A stretch of DNA of 64,000 bases from NCBI GenBank assembly GCA_026393835.1, contig JAPKZK010000121.1, positions 1-64,000 on the forward strand. Direction: 5' to 3'. The notes beneath the pieces were generated by a model, which saw only the letters and a list, made by a program, of their open reading frames with translations, was not told the DNA's origin and searched no databases. The translations under genes and the position numbers were made by a program. This document shows positions 53,173 through 62,847 of the stretch, piece by piece. Each line of letters begins with the position of its first letter. Position 1 is the stretch's first letter. The DNA comes from Candidatus Aminicenantota bacterium (lineage in GTDB: Bacteria; Acidobacteriota; Aminicenantia; UBA2199).

Positions 53173-55707
53173 TTGGCCAGGCAAATCGTTTTTAATTTTC
53201 CTTTGACCCATGGGCTTCATGCCCGGCCGGCCAGTCTATTACAAGAGATCGCCCGGCGGTTCAGCGCTTCGATATCCTGGGAGAATAACCGTTCCAATAA
53301 CCGGGCCGACGGTAAAAGCGTCCTGTCGTTAATCGCCTCCGATACCTGGAAAGACGATCCTTGCCGGATCGTGATCGACGGCGCCGATGAACTGGAAGCC
53401 GAAGAGGCGTTAAAAAAATGCCTGGAAAATGAATTCCCCGGGTTTGATGAAGTCCCGCCGGGTTCTCAGATTCCCGGGGCCCAGGAACAAAAGATTCCCC
53501 GGGTTATTAATAAAGAAAATTCCCTTTATTTTGTCGGGACCGGGGCCGGTTGGGGAATTGCGCAGGCCCCTGCTTTTGTTTTCGATTCGTTCCACCTGGA
53601 ACCGCCGGTGGATGGGGACGAAACCAGGATCGCTGAAAACGAAATCCGCGCGGTTCAAGAAGCCCTTAACAACCTGGCGCGGGAATTGACCGAAGCCATG
53701 GACCGGTCGCGGAACCCGGTTGAAAAAGACATACTCAATGCCCACCTGGCCATTGTCCGGGATAAAGCTTACCTGGAAAAGATCGCCGATTATATTGTTA
53801 GCCGGGATTATTCGGCGGCCAAAGCCGTATTCGCGGCCGCCCAATATTTCGCCGCGATTTTGCAAAGTAGGAAAAGTCGTTACATCCGCCAGCGTTTGGC
53901 CGATATCAAAGACATTTCAGCGCGGGTCATCTTATCCTTAACTTGCGGATGCGGGCCTTCCCCGGCTGAGAGCGCCGCCTACGGCATCCGCCTCGCCGGG
54001 CCGGTCATCTTGATCGCGGAAAGCATTTTGCCTTCCCAGTTTATTTCGCTGGATAAAAAGCTCTTAAAAGGGCTGGTTCTATCCGAGGCCGGTACGACGT
54101 CTCACAGCGTGATCCTGGCCCGGGCTTATAATATTCCTACCGTCGCCGGCGTCGAGAACATTCATAAAAAAGTGAACCCGGGGGAAGTATTGATTGTGGA
54201 TGCCGGCCGCGGCCTGGTTATTCCCGCCCCCAATGCGACCCTTTCCCGTTTTTATGACCTGGAAATAGTAAAGCAGCGGCAAATAAACGAAAAAAACGCG
54301 CCTTTTATTTCAGAACCGGGTTCCACTGCCGATGGGGAAAAAATGGAAACAGCGGCCAATATCGGCAGCGTGGAAGAATTGGAATCGGCTTTTTTAAATG
54401 GGGCCGAAGGCGTCGGTTTATTTCGCACCGAATGGGTATTCATGAATAGGGACGCTTCCCCGACCGAAGAAGAACAATTCGGAATCTATTCCCGGGCGGC
54501 AGCCATTGCCGGGAAACGGCCGGTTATTATTCGCACCCTGGATATCGGCGGCGATAAGCCCATTCCCTACCTCGCTTTACACAGGGAAGCAAATCCCTTT
54601 TTAGGTTACCGGGGCATACGCATTTATAATGATTTTAATGAATTGATCGATGCGCAACTGCGGGCGATTCTCCGGGCTTCCGTATCCGGGAACCTTAAAA
54701 TAATGTTCCCCATGGTGAGTTGTATGGAAGAAGTTCTTTCATTAAAAACGCGCCTTAAAAATGCCATGCTGGGGCTGGAAAAAGAGGGCATTCCCTTCAA
54801 TCCCGGCATTGAGATCGGTATTATGATAGAAATCCCTTCGGTGGTTTTTGCCCTGGATGAAATATGCCCGGAAGTCGATTTTTTCAGCGTCGGCAGTAAT
54901 GATCTTTCCCAATATTTTTTTGCCGCCGACCGCGACAATCCAACGGTCCGTTATTTACATAATCCCCTTTACCCCCCGTTTCTGCGCCTGCTAAAAAAAA
55001 TTGTCGCCGGAGTCCATGCGGGGGGCAAATGGGTCGGGCTCTGCGGCGAGATGGCCGGCAATATCCATTATTTACCCTTATGGGTCGGGTTTGATTTCGA
55101 TGAGATCAGTCTTGCTTCAGCCGGTATCCCGGCCGTTAAGTCCGCGTTGAGAACTTTGAAATCCGGCGAATGCAAACACCTGGCAGCGCAGCTCTTAAGA
55201 AAGGCCACGGCGCTCCAGGTAGAGGAACGGCTTAGGGAATTTTCCCGGTCGCCGACGGGGGTCGATTTGATTACCGGGGAATTGGTAGACCTTGATTCCG
55301 GCAGTTTGACCAGGGATGAGGCCGTCAGGGAAGCCGTAAACCTGTTGGATGCGGCGGGCCGGATAGAGAACAGCGATGAGGTAGAGGAACTGGTATGGCA
55401 GCGAGAAGACGCCTATTCCACGGGCATCGGGTTCGGTGTGGCGACGCCCCACTGCCACTCCCCGGCAATCAAGAATAATTCCATCGCTTTTTTAAAGTTG
55501 AGGAAACCCATCGACTGGGAATCTCTTGATAACCGGCCGGTGGACATGGTTTTTTTGTTGGCGATGCGGGCTTCCGACCGGGACAAGGAACATTTGAAAA
55601 TCCTGGCCCGTCTTTCCCGGAAGTTGATGGATGAAGAATTCATCGCCAAATTGCGCAGCGTTACTAAACCGGCCGATGTAATTTCGCTGCTTAAGGAATG
55701 CATTTAG
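53173..55707 (+). CDS. HPr-Enzyme I-EIIA(Fru) fusion phosphotransferase
   Basis: An 844-aa multidomain protein. Domain order: HPr (about 1-90, HGLHARPAS with the phospho-His and GKSVLSL around the regulatory Ser), Enzyme I (about 115-665, GTTSHSVILARAYNIPTVAG with the phospho-His, MFPMVSCMEE and GSNDLSQYFF), and EIIA-Fru (about 690-844, GIGFGVATPHCHSP with the phospho-His). It takes phosphate from PEP through to IIB. TTG 53173 is the likely start, two bases after the IIB stop, with no better ATG in the HPr domain. Confidence 0.93.
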   Translation: MARQIVFNFPLTHGLHARPASLLQEIARRFSASISWENNRSNNRADGKSVLSLIASDTWKDDPCRIVIDGADELEAEEALKKCLENEFPGFDEVPPGSQIPGAQEQKIPRVINKENSLYFVGTGAGWGIAQAPAFVFDSFHLEPPVDGDETRIAENEIRAVQEALNNLARELTEAMDRSRNPVEKDILNAHLAIVRDKAYLEKIADYIVSRDYSAAKAVFAAAQYFAAILQSRKSRYIRQRLADIKDISARVILSLTCGCGPSPAESAAYGIRLAGPVILIAESILPSQFISLDKKLLKGLVLSEAGTTSHSVILARAYNIPTVAGVENIHKKVNPGEVLIVDAGRGLVIPAPNATLSRFYDLEIVKQRQINEKNAPFISEPGSTADGEKMETAANIGSVEELESAFLNGAEGVGLFRTEWVFMNRDASPTEEEQFGIYSRAAAIAGKRPVIIRTLDIGGDKPIPYLALHREANPFLGYRGIRIYNDFNELIDAQLRAILRASVSGNLKIMFPMVSCMEEVLSLKTRLKNAMLGLEKEGIPFNPGIEIGIMIEIPSVVFALDEICPEVDFFSVGSNDLSQYFFAADRDNPTVRYLHNPLYPPFLRLLKKIVAGVHAGGKWVGLCGEMAGNIHYLPLWVGFDFDEISLASAGIPAVKSALRTLKSGECKHLAAQLLRKATALQVEERLREFSRSPTGVDLITGELVDLDSGSLTRDEAVREAVNLLDAAGRIENSDEVEELVWQREDAYSTGIGFGVATPHCHSPAIKNNSIAFLKLRKPIDWESLDNRPVDMVFLLAMRASDRDKEHLKILARLSRKLMDEEFIAKLRSVTKPADVISLLKECI

Positions 55708-55795
55708 CGCAGCATGGCCGCCGGGGAAGCGGCTGCTTATTTCCAATATTTTCTTATGATGATTAGAGTTTCTTTGCCCGCTTTTGGGCAGACGC

Positions 55796-56830
55796 TTACT
55801 CTTCCTTATATCCAAAAACGAATTCCCGCTGGATGAAATAACTAAACCCGAACAACAAGATTTCCACGATGATTTTGGCTGCCGGCGCACTTACCGCTAA
55901 CCACCCCTGCACGCCAACGATCAACAGGTAAGATATTAAACTCATGACCAGTAAGGCGAAATAGTATTTCAACAGCCGTGGAACCCCGCCGGTTTCTCTA
56001 TGAAAAACCAGTCGGCGGTGGAAGATATAATCGGACAGCGCCCCCGCCGTCAATCGCCCCGCCGGTAAACTTAAAATAATACTGCCGGTTCCCCCCAGGA
56101 CGATAAGAAAAACGATAAAATCGAAAAGCCCGGCCAGGATTGAGAAAAAGACGTAACGCAGCAATTGGAAGTAGATTTTAAGGGAGTCGGAAAAGGGGTT
56201 GAAATGAGAACGTATATTGCCTTCGATGTAGATGGTATCGATGGGAATTTCCGCGATATGGACCGACTTCATGGCGGCCCAGGTCAGCATGTTGATTTCA
56301 TACTCATACCGTTCCCCGGGAATCGCCAGGAGCCGGGGCGCCAGCGACCGCGGCAGACCCCGCAAACCGGACTGGGTATCGGATATTTTCGCGCCCGTCA
56401 CAAAGCGAAAAACAAAGCGGGTCAAGACATTCCCGAATAAACTCTTAAAGGGAACTTTACGCCCCATTTGTCGAGCGCCCAGGATCAATTGCCCGGGGTT
56501 TTCCGTCAATGCTTTTGCCGCTTTCAGAATATCGGAAGGTTGGTGTTGACCGTCGGCGTCGGCGGTGACAATCCCGTCGCTGACCGGGAAATTGTCATAA
56601 TAATAACTCAACCCGGTTTTCAACGCCCGGCCTTTCCCGCAATTCTTCACATGCGTCAGCACATGGCATTGTTGCCTTTTTTCCAGTTGCGCGAATATCG
56701 GGGCGCACGCGGGGCTGCTGCCGTCATTGACGATGATAATATGATGGAAATGAACCCGGATCAATCCTTCTACCACTTTCAGCAAGGTTTCATCCGGGTT
56801 ATAAGCGGGGATCAACACCGGGATATTCAT
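55796..56830 (-). CDS. Family 2 glycosyltransferase with GtrA-like membrane domain
   Basis: A 344-aa protein. The N-terminal ~215 residues are a dolichyl-phosphate-mannose-synthase-like GT-A domain: IPVLIPAYNPDETL, IVNDGSSP and TADADGQHQPSDIL (DxD-type metal site). The C-terminal part (about 220-340) has four membrane helices of the GtrA/DPMS type. It probably loads a lipid carrier with sugar or flips it. Its start overlaps the stop of the large membrane protein gene by four bases. Confidence 0.9.
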   Translation of the reverse strand: MNIPVLIPAYNPDETLLKVVEGLIRVHFHHIIIVNDGSSPACAPIFAQLEKRQQCHVLTHVKNCGKGRALKTGLSYYYDNFPVSDGIVTADADGQHQPSDILKAAKALTENPGQLILGARQMGRKVPFKSLFGNVLTRFVFRFVTGAKISDTQSGLRGLPRSLAPRLLAIPGERYEYEINMLTWAAMKSVHIAEIPIDTIYIEGNIRSHFNPFSDSLKIYFQLLRYVFFSILAGLFDFIVFLIVLGGTGSIILSLPAGRLTAGALSDYIFHRRLVFHRETGGVPRLLKYYFALLVMSLISYLLIVGVQGWLAVSAPAAKIIVEILLFGFSYFIQREFVFGYKEE

Positions 56831-58719
56831 CGCGGCTTTTCCTCTGTTTCCTTTGCCCGGCGCTTTACCTGGATGAACCAGTATTTACCGAATCTAAACA
56901 GGAGCGTATATTCCCCGCTTTTCACCTTCCTCCTGACCTCGTCTATCCTTTGTCTGCTCCTGGTGTTGAAATTATCCAGGAGATAATAAACATCCTCATC
57001 CTCGCGATCTAACGCCAGATAGTCTTTCAACACCGGGAGAACCCGGAATTGTTTATATTTGCTGAATATTTTCCCTTCAAACCCGTTTTTCTTGTAATAT
57101 TGGTACAACTTTTGATTTAATTGCTGATTCCCTATCAGTTTCTGTTTTTCCAATTGGTCTTTTTTGATGGCCTCGTCGTTGAGTACTGTGAAATTGAGAA
57201 CCGCCGCGATGACTGCAAATCCAACCGCTAAATGCCAAAAGGAAACCCGGAGTCCGCGACCGGGGGCGGCGGGAGCTGCGGCAGTGGAGGAAGGGATGGC
57301 AGATTCGTCGGGCGCGTCGGGCGCGTCGGGCGTCCACTTTTTTGGCAGCACTTTTTGAAAAAACCAATACGCGCCCACAGCCATGGAAAAAGCAATAAAC
57401 GGGAATGCCAGCGATAAATTCCGGTAACTATAACTATAGAATAATCCCCAAAGCACGGTGAAGGGGATAACGATAACGCATGTCACCACTCTTGACCGCC
57501 GGTGGAAAAGGCTAAAAATCAGGAGCATGAACGCCAGGTAAACGTACAGGGTTATATCGCTATTCCTGGTTACCCGGTTGGGGTGCATGATTTTATTGAA
57601 CCCATAAGCGAAACGTTCCGTGTAGGTCCTTTTATGGTGAACCTGCTGGGTTACTTCGACGATCCCGGGTTTATCGCTGCCTTTTATAATAGTAATGGTC
57701 CGGTAGATGTACCATGACAGGCCGATGAAAATAATTATTAAGGCCAGGATGCAGGTAATTTTTAAGATAGTTTTCTTTCCCAGGGCGGCGCGGTTCTTGT
57801 AAATCAAGATAATATTCCAGGCCAGGACAATCACCAATATATAGAGTCCGGCTTGTTTTGTGGCCGCCGCTGCGGCGGCGAATAAAACCGATAATAAAGC
57901 GTGTTTGGTTTGAAAGGCGCGTTGGATATCCCCTGTATAGTGGAGATGGAGCACGTAAAAAGCCAGGAAAGAAAAAAACGTCACCGCGATATCCATGAAT
58001 CCGCTGGCGATAAAGGTAGGGCCATGCAGGGTAATACCGATAAGGCCGTAAAAAATCAGGCCCAGGAGATAGAAAGACTTTTTCTTTTGCATACCCAGGT
58101 CCAGGAACAGCATCAGGATGCCGATGGAAAAAAGCGGCATAATGCCGCGGGGAACGAATTGAATATCGGCGTTTTGCATGATGACATAGGCCATGGACCA
58201 ATTGGTAGAAACCAACTGCGGGTAGTACCAACTTTTCTCCGGCAGTCGGTTGTTAAACCACTCCACAGCGTAGCGATTCCAGCTCAGGGCTTCATCAATC
58301 ATCCGAAAGACTTCGCCCCAGCGTGAGAAAAGGTAATAGAAAAAAACGCCGATAAAAAACAAAGAGATGAGAAAAAGGCAGTTATATAATAATGAATTGG
58401 AGGCCGCGAATTGCCTGATCCTGGCTGCCATGTTCTTGAAATCCAGGCGAAAAGGGGGCGTGGGGATTTTGTTTTTTTTCCGGTGGTAGGCCATTAAAGC
58501 GGTCTCGATTAGCAACAAAGTATAGATAACCGCCGGTTTATAGACGCCCATCAGCGTCAAAGAAAAAACCAGCAAATAATTGATTATTAAGCTTAATGCA
58601 AAGGTATATACCCATCCCTGGATTCGGCTTTCCGGTTTAATTCGCAGATAGGCGAGGGCGAGGGAGCCCGGTATGACGGTCATTTGCAGAAACGCTATTA
58701 CGCCCCATATTAGCAGCAT
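56827..58719 (-). CDS. Multi-pass membrane glycosyltransferase-like protein
   Basis: A 630-aa protein with about 11-12 membrane segments and a C-terminal soluble tail. Features such as EALSWNRYAVEWFNNRLPEK after TM4 and repeated aromatic helices resemble GT-C transferases that use lipid-linked sugars. No exact family was recognised. It is coupled to the GT2/GtrA gene, which could make its lipid-sugar donor. The region near 57270-57340 is a Pro/Ala-rich loop (PDAPDAPDESAIPSSTAAAP). Confidence 0.75.
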   Translation of the reverse strand: MLLIWGVIAFLQMTVIPGSLALAYLRIKPESRIQGWVYTFALSLIINYLLVFSLTLMGVYKPAVIYTLLLIETALMAYHRKKNKIPTPPFRLDFKNMAARIRQFAASNSLLYNCLFLISLFFIGVFFYYLFSRWGEVFRMIDEALSWNRYAVEWFNNRLPEKSWYYPQLVSTNWSMAYVIMQNADIQFVPRGIMPLFSIGILMLFLDLGMQKKKSFYLLGLIFYGLIGITLHGPTFIASGFMDIAVTFFSFLAFYVLHLHYTGDIQRAFQTKHALLSVLFAAAAAATKQAGLYILVIVLAWNIILIYKNRAALGKKTILKITCILALIIIFIGLSWYIYRTITIIKGSDKPGIVEVTQQVHHKRTYTERFAYGFNKIMHPNRVTRNSDITLYVYLAFMLLIFSLFHRRSRVVTCVIVIPFTVLWGLFYSYSYRNLSLAFPFIAFSMAVGAYWFFQKVLPKKWTPDAPDAPDESAIPSSTAAAPAAPGRGLRVSFWHLAVGFAVIAAVLNFTVLNDEAIKKDQLEKQKLIGNQQLNQKLYQYYKKNGFEGKIFSKYKQFRVLPVLKDYLALDREDEDVYYLLDNFNTRSRQRIDEVRRKVKSGEYTLLFRFGKYWFIQVKRRAKETEEKPR

Positions 58720-59783
58720 CAGTACCTCCTCATGGTAAATCGGGATGATTTGAGCATTAATTATACCACCTGCTTCTTATTATTTCAATTTCCGTTCATC
58801 AAGAGGGCATACCGTGACACTTACACCCGAAAACCAAGAAAACTTTTGCCACCAAGACACCAAGGTTTTTTTACTACTAAACCCCTTGGTGAACCTTTGT
58901 GCCTTCGTGCCTTTGTGGCTATTATCATATCAAGCTGCCGCAACCCCCCGACAGGTTGCCGCGACCCCCCGAACGATTGCCGGAACCCCCCGACAGGTTG
59001 CCGGAACCCCCCGAAAGATTGCCGCGACCCCCCGACAGGTTGCGGCAACCCCCCGACAGATTTCTGGGACCCCCCGACAGGTTACGGGAACCCCCCGACA
59101 GATTTCCGGACCACGCCGACAGGTTACGGCAATCCCCGAAAAGGTTCCTGATGTGGCCGAAAGATTTCCAGACACCGCGGAGAACTTTCCTGACGCCTCG
59201 GAAAAGTTTCCGGACGTCGCGGAAACCTTTTCCAACGCCGCTATAAATTTTTTTATACCCACCGCCCATGGACTCAGCGCGGAGGAACAGGCTACAGGGG
59301 AATAAAAAATGATTAATGATTGAAAAACAAATTGTTTTGTTATAATATATTGTATTATCATTACGGGTACAGTAAATGAAAAGGCGGTTCCATGTTAATG
59401 GTAAAAAAAGGATTGTGTGAAATCTATGAAAATCTTGCCCCCAGGGCGCCAGGACTTTGTGTCCCTTCGTCCCTTTATGCCTTTGTGGCTATTTTTGCTG
59501 CAGGGGTATTTAAGGAAAGGAAAAACCAATGGAATTTTTTATAGTAAATCCTGGAACGGTAAATGGTGAGTGGTGAAAAAAAACTGTGTCTATCTTCGCT
59601 TGAAATATTTCTCCTTTTGCTTTATAACGACTTTTAACAAATTGAAAATTTCTATGATTTATGTAATAATTGAATGATGAAAAAAGAACGCGAATATCGG
59701 ATGATTAATCGTATAAAAAATGAAAACGCCTGCCTTTGGCAGGATTTGCTCGGCGGTATTAAAGAAGAATCAGGAGATTGTTA
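58720..59783. other. 1-kb divergent intergenic region holding the third array
   Basis: Contains the 21-bp array (58937-59251) flanked by two copies of a CTTTGTGCC...CCTTTGTGGCTA repeat (58894-58922 and 59455-59491). The ORFs covering it are repeat-derived. A second AT-rich part (59520-59700) holds no gene. Confidence 0.65.
58937..59251. repeat. Array of 15 degenerate 21-bp direct repeats
   Basis: Units of exactly 21 bp start at 58937, 58958, 58979, 59000, 59021, 59042, 59063, 59084, 59105 and so on to 59231. The first eight share CCCCCCGACAGGTT or CCCCCCGAAAGATT. Units 10-15 drift to a CGGAAAAGTTT-type form. Because 21 is a multiple of three, an open frame gives a heptad (ATPRQVA-like), but its upstream part is translated dispersed repeat, so coding is doubtful. 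Confidence 0.88.
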
Positions 59784-60359
59784 ATGGCAATACCGGAATG
59801 GGACATCAACGGTATTTTACCACCCATCAGCCCGGGCGAATCGGGTCACAGCATGAATCGATCCCCTTATCGGACAGCATTGATCGATGTCGTGGAGAAT
59901 TTTTCCAGTTCCCCCGAGAGAAAACGAATTTTAACGGGCCTCCTGGATTACAGGGCCGCCCTGCATGAAGTCGGATTAAACAATGGATTTCAATGGTTGG
60001 ATGGTAGTTTCATGGAAGCGGTTGAAGTCATCGAAATTCGCTCTCCCCGGGATGTGGATGTGGTGACTTTTTTCTACTTGCCCGAACAGGTTGATCAGAA
60101 TAATCTTATACAGGAACATCCACATCTATTTGAGCCGGAAAAAGCAAAGCAGCGTTTTTTAGTCGATGCTTACTTGCTTCGGTTGGGCACACCCAGTCAG
60201 AAATCTTTTGTCAAAAGGGTATCGTATTGGTACAGCCTGTGGTCGCATACACGTGCGGGTGTATGGAAGGGATTTGTAGAGGTAGATTTGTCTCCCGGCG
60301 AAGACCGCGCCTGCCGAGATTTTTTGACGGCCCTAAAAAATATAGGGGATGAAGAATGA
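59784..60359 (+). CDS. DUF6932-like nucleotidyltransferase-fold protein
   Basis: A 191-aa protein. FQWLDGSFMEAVEVIEIRSP then RDVDVVTFFYLP resembles the G-S...D-x-D core of nucleotidyltransferases, as in DUF6932. ATG 59784 follows AGGAG by eight bases. The stop overlaps the next start (ATGA), so the two genes are co-translated. The pairing of an NTase-like gene with a partner is typical of toxin-antitoxin or defence modules. Confidence 0.7.
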   Translation: MAIPEWDINGILPPISPGESGHSMNRSPYRTALIDVVENFSSSPERKRILTGLLDYRAALHEVGLNNGFQWLDGSFMEAVEVIEIRSPRDVDVVTFFYLPEQVDQNNLIQEHPHLFEPEKAKQRFLVDAYLLRLGTPSQKSFVKRVSYWYSLWSHTRAGVWKGFVEVDLSPGEDRACRDFLTALKNIGDEE

Positions 60360-61282
60360 GTATTGATAAATATAAAGCCTTCGCTTCTGAAATCCGGTTG
60401 TTGGAAGAAATACTTGTGGAACTACCGGAAGAAGAAGTAATTGAGCGCATTGGATTTGAACACCGACTGGCTGAGGCTAAAAGGCAAATTGCGAATATGC
60501 AACCTGAAAGCATTCGCCACAAGGCTGTCATTACCTTTCGCGGCGAGCCTGTCATCGGCACTCATGGCATTGCCGCGGATTTTGGTGCCAAAGCCGCGGG
60601 AGCCTTTACCGACGCCGTAGCTGCCGTGGCGGCCGGACTGGCCGAAAATCTGCGTAATATGGGGCCGATTCCCCACCGGGAGCAAAACCGGTTGTTAATT
60701 ACGGGTACGGCTATCGGATCCTTTGGTTTTGAATTTGAGGTTCCTAAAATCGGGGTAGACAAACTGTTCCCGGAAAAATCAAACGCTGAGGCAGCTTTGC
60801 AGAAAATGCAATTACTTTTCCGCTTGACAGCAGAAGGCAATGACGATAGACTCACGGAACTGGTCGAGGAAATTCATCCCCGGGCTGTACGTAAAGCGGT
60901 TGAATTTCTCCAGGTATTACGAGAAAGAAAAGCCTGGTGTGCGTTTTCCTTCCAACAACAATATTTCCGCTTTGACGGGAAGGAACAAGTGGGGGCAGTC
61001 ATTGAACGATTAAGCGAAGGAAATATTCACGAATCGGACAAAAGTTTTCCGGGTGAGTTGCAGGGCGTTTTACCCAAAAGCCGTACTTTTGAATTCAAGT
61101 GTATAGAAGGTATCTTGAGCGGAAAAATTGGGCCGGATATCGAGGATGCTGATATTTTAAATCGCGATTATCTTCACAAACCCAGCCATATTACGTTGCA
61201 CATCACCCAGGTGGGGCAGGGCAGGCCAAGGTATGTGCTGGAAAAACTTGAATATATCCGCCACCTGACCAAAACCGAATGA
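60356..61282 (+). CDS. Hypothetical partner of the DUF6932-like gene
   Basis: A 308-aa protein. A helical N-terminus (YKAFASEIRLLEEILVELPE) is followed by an alpha/beta region with GTHGIAADFGAKAAGAFTDA and RLLITGTAIGSFGFEFEVP, then a beta-rich C-terminus ending HITLHITQVGQGRPRYVLEK. No family is recognised. It is translationally coupled to the preceding gene, so the two products probably act together. Confidence 0.65.
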   Translation: MSIDKYKAFASEIRLLEEILVELPEEEVIERIGFEHRLAEAKRQIANMQPESIRHKAVITFRGEPVIGTHGIAADFGAKAAGAFTDAVAAVAAGLAENLRNMGPIPHREQNRLLITGTAIGSFGFEFEVPKIGVDKLFPEKSNAEAALQKMQLLFRLTAEGNDDRLTELVEEIHPRAVRKAVEFLQVLRERKAWCAFSFQQQYFRFDGKEQVGAVIERLSEGNIHESDKSFPGELQGVLPKSRTFEFKCIEGILSGKIGPDIEDADILNRDYLHKPSHITLHITQVGQGRPRYVLEKLEYIRHLTKTE

Positions 61283-61369
61283 GGGTTCCGATGGATTCAT
61301 TTTGCTGAAAAGGGTGTTGACTTTCTTTGCCGGGGTGTGGTATGTATATTCTCTCGGAGGGAGACAAAG

Positions 61370-61816
61370 ATGAAAGATAATATTAACGCCATTTTGATTT
61401 CCAATTCGATAAGTGGAAGTCAGCAATTGTTTATCCTGTTAGCGGCTGACGGTTCTATCAATAGATCCGGGCCTAACCATCCTGATCTCTTTATCGGAAT
61501 CACGAAGGATACCTTATTCATGCAATTGAGAGAACTGATCAACAATGAGTGGTTTCATAATGCCGGTGTCTACGATATTCTTGAGAAAGTCGGAGAACTA
61601 TGTGAGCTAACCATAATTTTCGTGACCATCGATGGTAAAGAAACCGGCATGCAATTTCTTTACGGAAAGGAATCTTTGGGACTTCCAAAGGATATCGGCG
61701 ATTTTGTCAGGCAGGCCATTTCAATCACTGATTCGTGGTACGACCGACAGAAAGCAATCGTAACGAAGGTAACTACGAATCAAAAGAAGCGAAAAAAATG
61801 GTGGAAACTATGGTGA
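61370..61816 (+). CDS. Hypothetical protein with WWKLW C-terminal tail
   Basis: 148 aa from ATG 61370, which has GGAGGGAG upstream. The body is alpha/beta (INAILISNSISGSQQLFILL, DLFIGITKDTLF). The end is a basic-aromatic tail NQKKRKKWWKLW. The next gene ends in a similar tail (KRPWWRFWG). A candidate promoter TTGACT-N18-TATGTA lies at 61317-61346. Unknown function. Confidence 0.6.
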   Translation: MKDNINAILISNSISGSQQLFILLAADGSINRSGPNHPDLFIGITKDTLFMQLRELINNEWFHNAGVYDILEKVGELCELTIIFVTIDGKETGMQFLYGKESLGLPKDIGDFVRQAISITDSWYDRQKAIVTKVTTNQKKRKKWWKLW

Positions 61817-61898
61817 ACATTCAACCATCAGTTAGAGTCTTTCTCGAGAATTATGAAGTCAAATATGGTTTTCGATCGCAATTGGCGGGAGGTGTTGG

Positions 61899-62765
61899 AT
61901 GCCGAACAGTGAATCGATAGTTATGACGCCTCCGTCCGAGTCTGAGACGGTTGCAAATCTGCTGCCCGTTGGAGTGTGGATCCGCCTGGCGTTGCCTGAC
62001 AATGACGTTGTGTGCTTTACCTACATTGATGATACAGCTGGATTTACCGCTCAAGGATGGAAGGTCGAGGAGGCTTATCTCGATCAATCATCACGGATAA
62101 TCATTCGATTCTCAGGCAAGGGATTTTCCTGGCGTCGGTTGGAAAGCGATGAAATCCAGGCATATGGTTTGGAAGTCCCACCCTCTTGGGTTGCGGAATT
62201 CTATGGCCCACAACCGGCTGCTAATAGTATGTGGGGTATTTGGCGAGAACATCCAAAACTCAAAGGTAGGTTCCTACCGGATTACCCGGACGATCTCCAG
62301 GTGTTAGTACATGACGGGGGCCCGAGGATCAGCAGCAATCCGGCTGAAGTAGTATGGGTTTCAGTTAGGGGTATGAAAGGGGAGGTATTCCAGGGGCGCA
62401 TGTTGAACCAGCCATCTAACCTCAAAAATGTTCGCTATGGCGACAAAATCCAGTTTGTAGTCGCTGATGGAGCCGAGTTTCCCGTCATGGTTACAGAGAA
62501 ATATCTAAGGGAATGTGGGGCGTGGGTAATTCACCCTTGCAACAAGTGCGGTTTTTCCGAATTATTCGACGCTCCATCGGACCTCATTCGGGTAGTTTTC
62601 CCCAAACAGCCAGCCGGGATGATCATGATCAAGTTCACCGCGTTCTGCCCGTTGTGTGGCGGAATTCAAGTTATCGAGTCAAAGAATAATCCGGACGAAA
62701 ACGAAGAAGAGGCAGTTTCTGCACCTTTAACTACCAAACGCCCGTGGTGGCGGTTCTGGGGCTGA
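61899..62765 (+). CDS. Hypothetical DUF2314-like protein with zinc ribbon and WWRFW tail
   Basis: A 288-aa protein. Residues about 155-205 (VVWVSVRGMKGEVFQGRMLN, NVRYGDKIQFVV) resemble DUF2314. HPCNKCGF and FCPLCGGIQ form a likely four-Cys zinc site near the C-terminus, followed by TTKRPWWRFWG. GGAGGT precedes the start. It follows the other WW-tail gene on the same strand, so the two are probably a unit. Immunity-like or membrane-associated roles are guesses. Confidence 0.6.
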   Translation: MPNSESIVMTPPSESETVANLLPVGVWIRLALPDNDVVCFTYIDDTAGFTAQGWKVEEAYLDQSSRIIIRFSGKGFSWRRLESDEIQAYGLEVPPSWVAEFYGPQPAANSMWGIWREHPKLKGRFLPDYPDDLQVLVHDGGPRISSNPAEVVWVSVRGMKGEVFQGRMLNQPSNLKNVRYGDKIQFVVADGAEFPVMVTEKYLRECGAWVIHPCNKCGFSELFDAPSDLIRVVFPKQPAGMIMIKFTAFCPLCGGIQVIESKNNPDENEEEAVSAPLTTKRPWWRFWG

Positions 62766-62847
62766 GGCCAAAGATTCCTCGGGGAAAATCAAGGGGCAGG
62801 GGCCAATATTTTGAATCCCTGCCGCCACCGTTTAAATTCAGTTCCGT

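Noticed and set aside
58814..59305. 163-aa ORF with heptad (ATPRQVA-like) repeats
   Set aside because: Its first 40 codons translate a dispersed CTTTGTGCC-type repeat and the rest translates the 21-bp array. There is no ribosome site, so I treat it as non-coding repeat.
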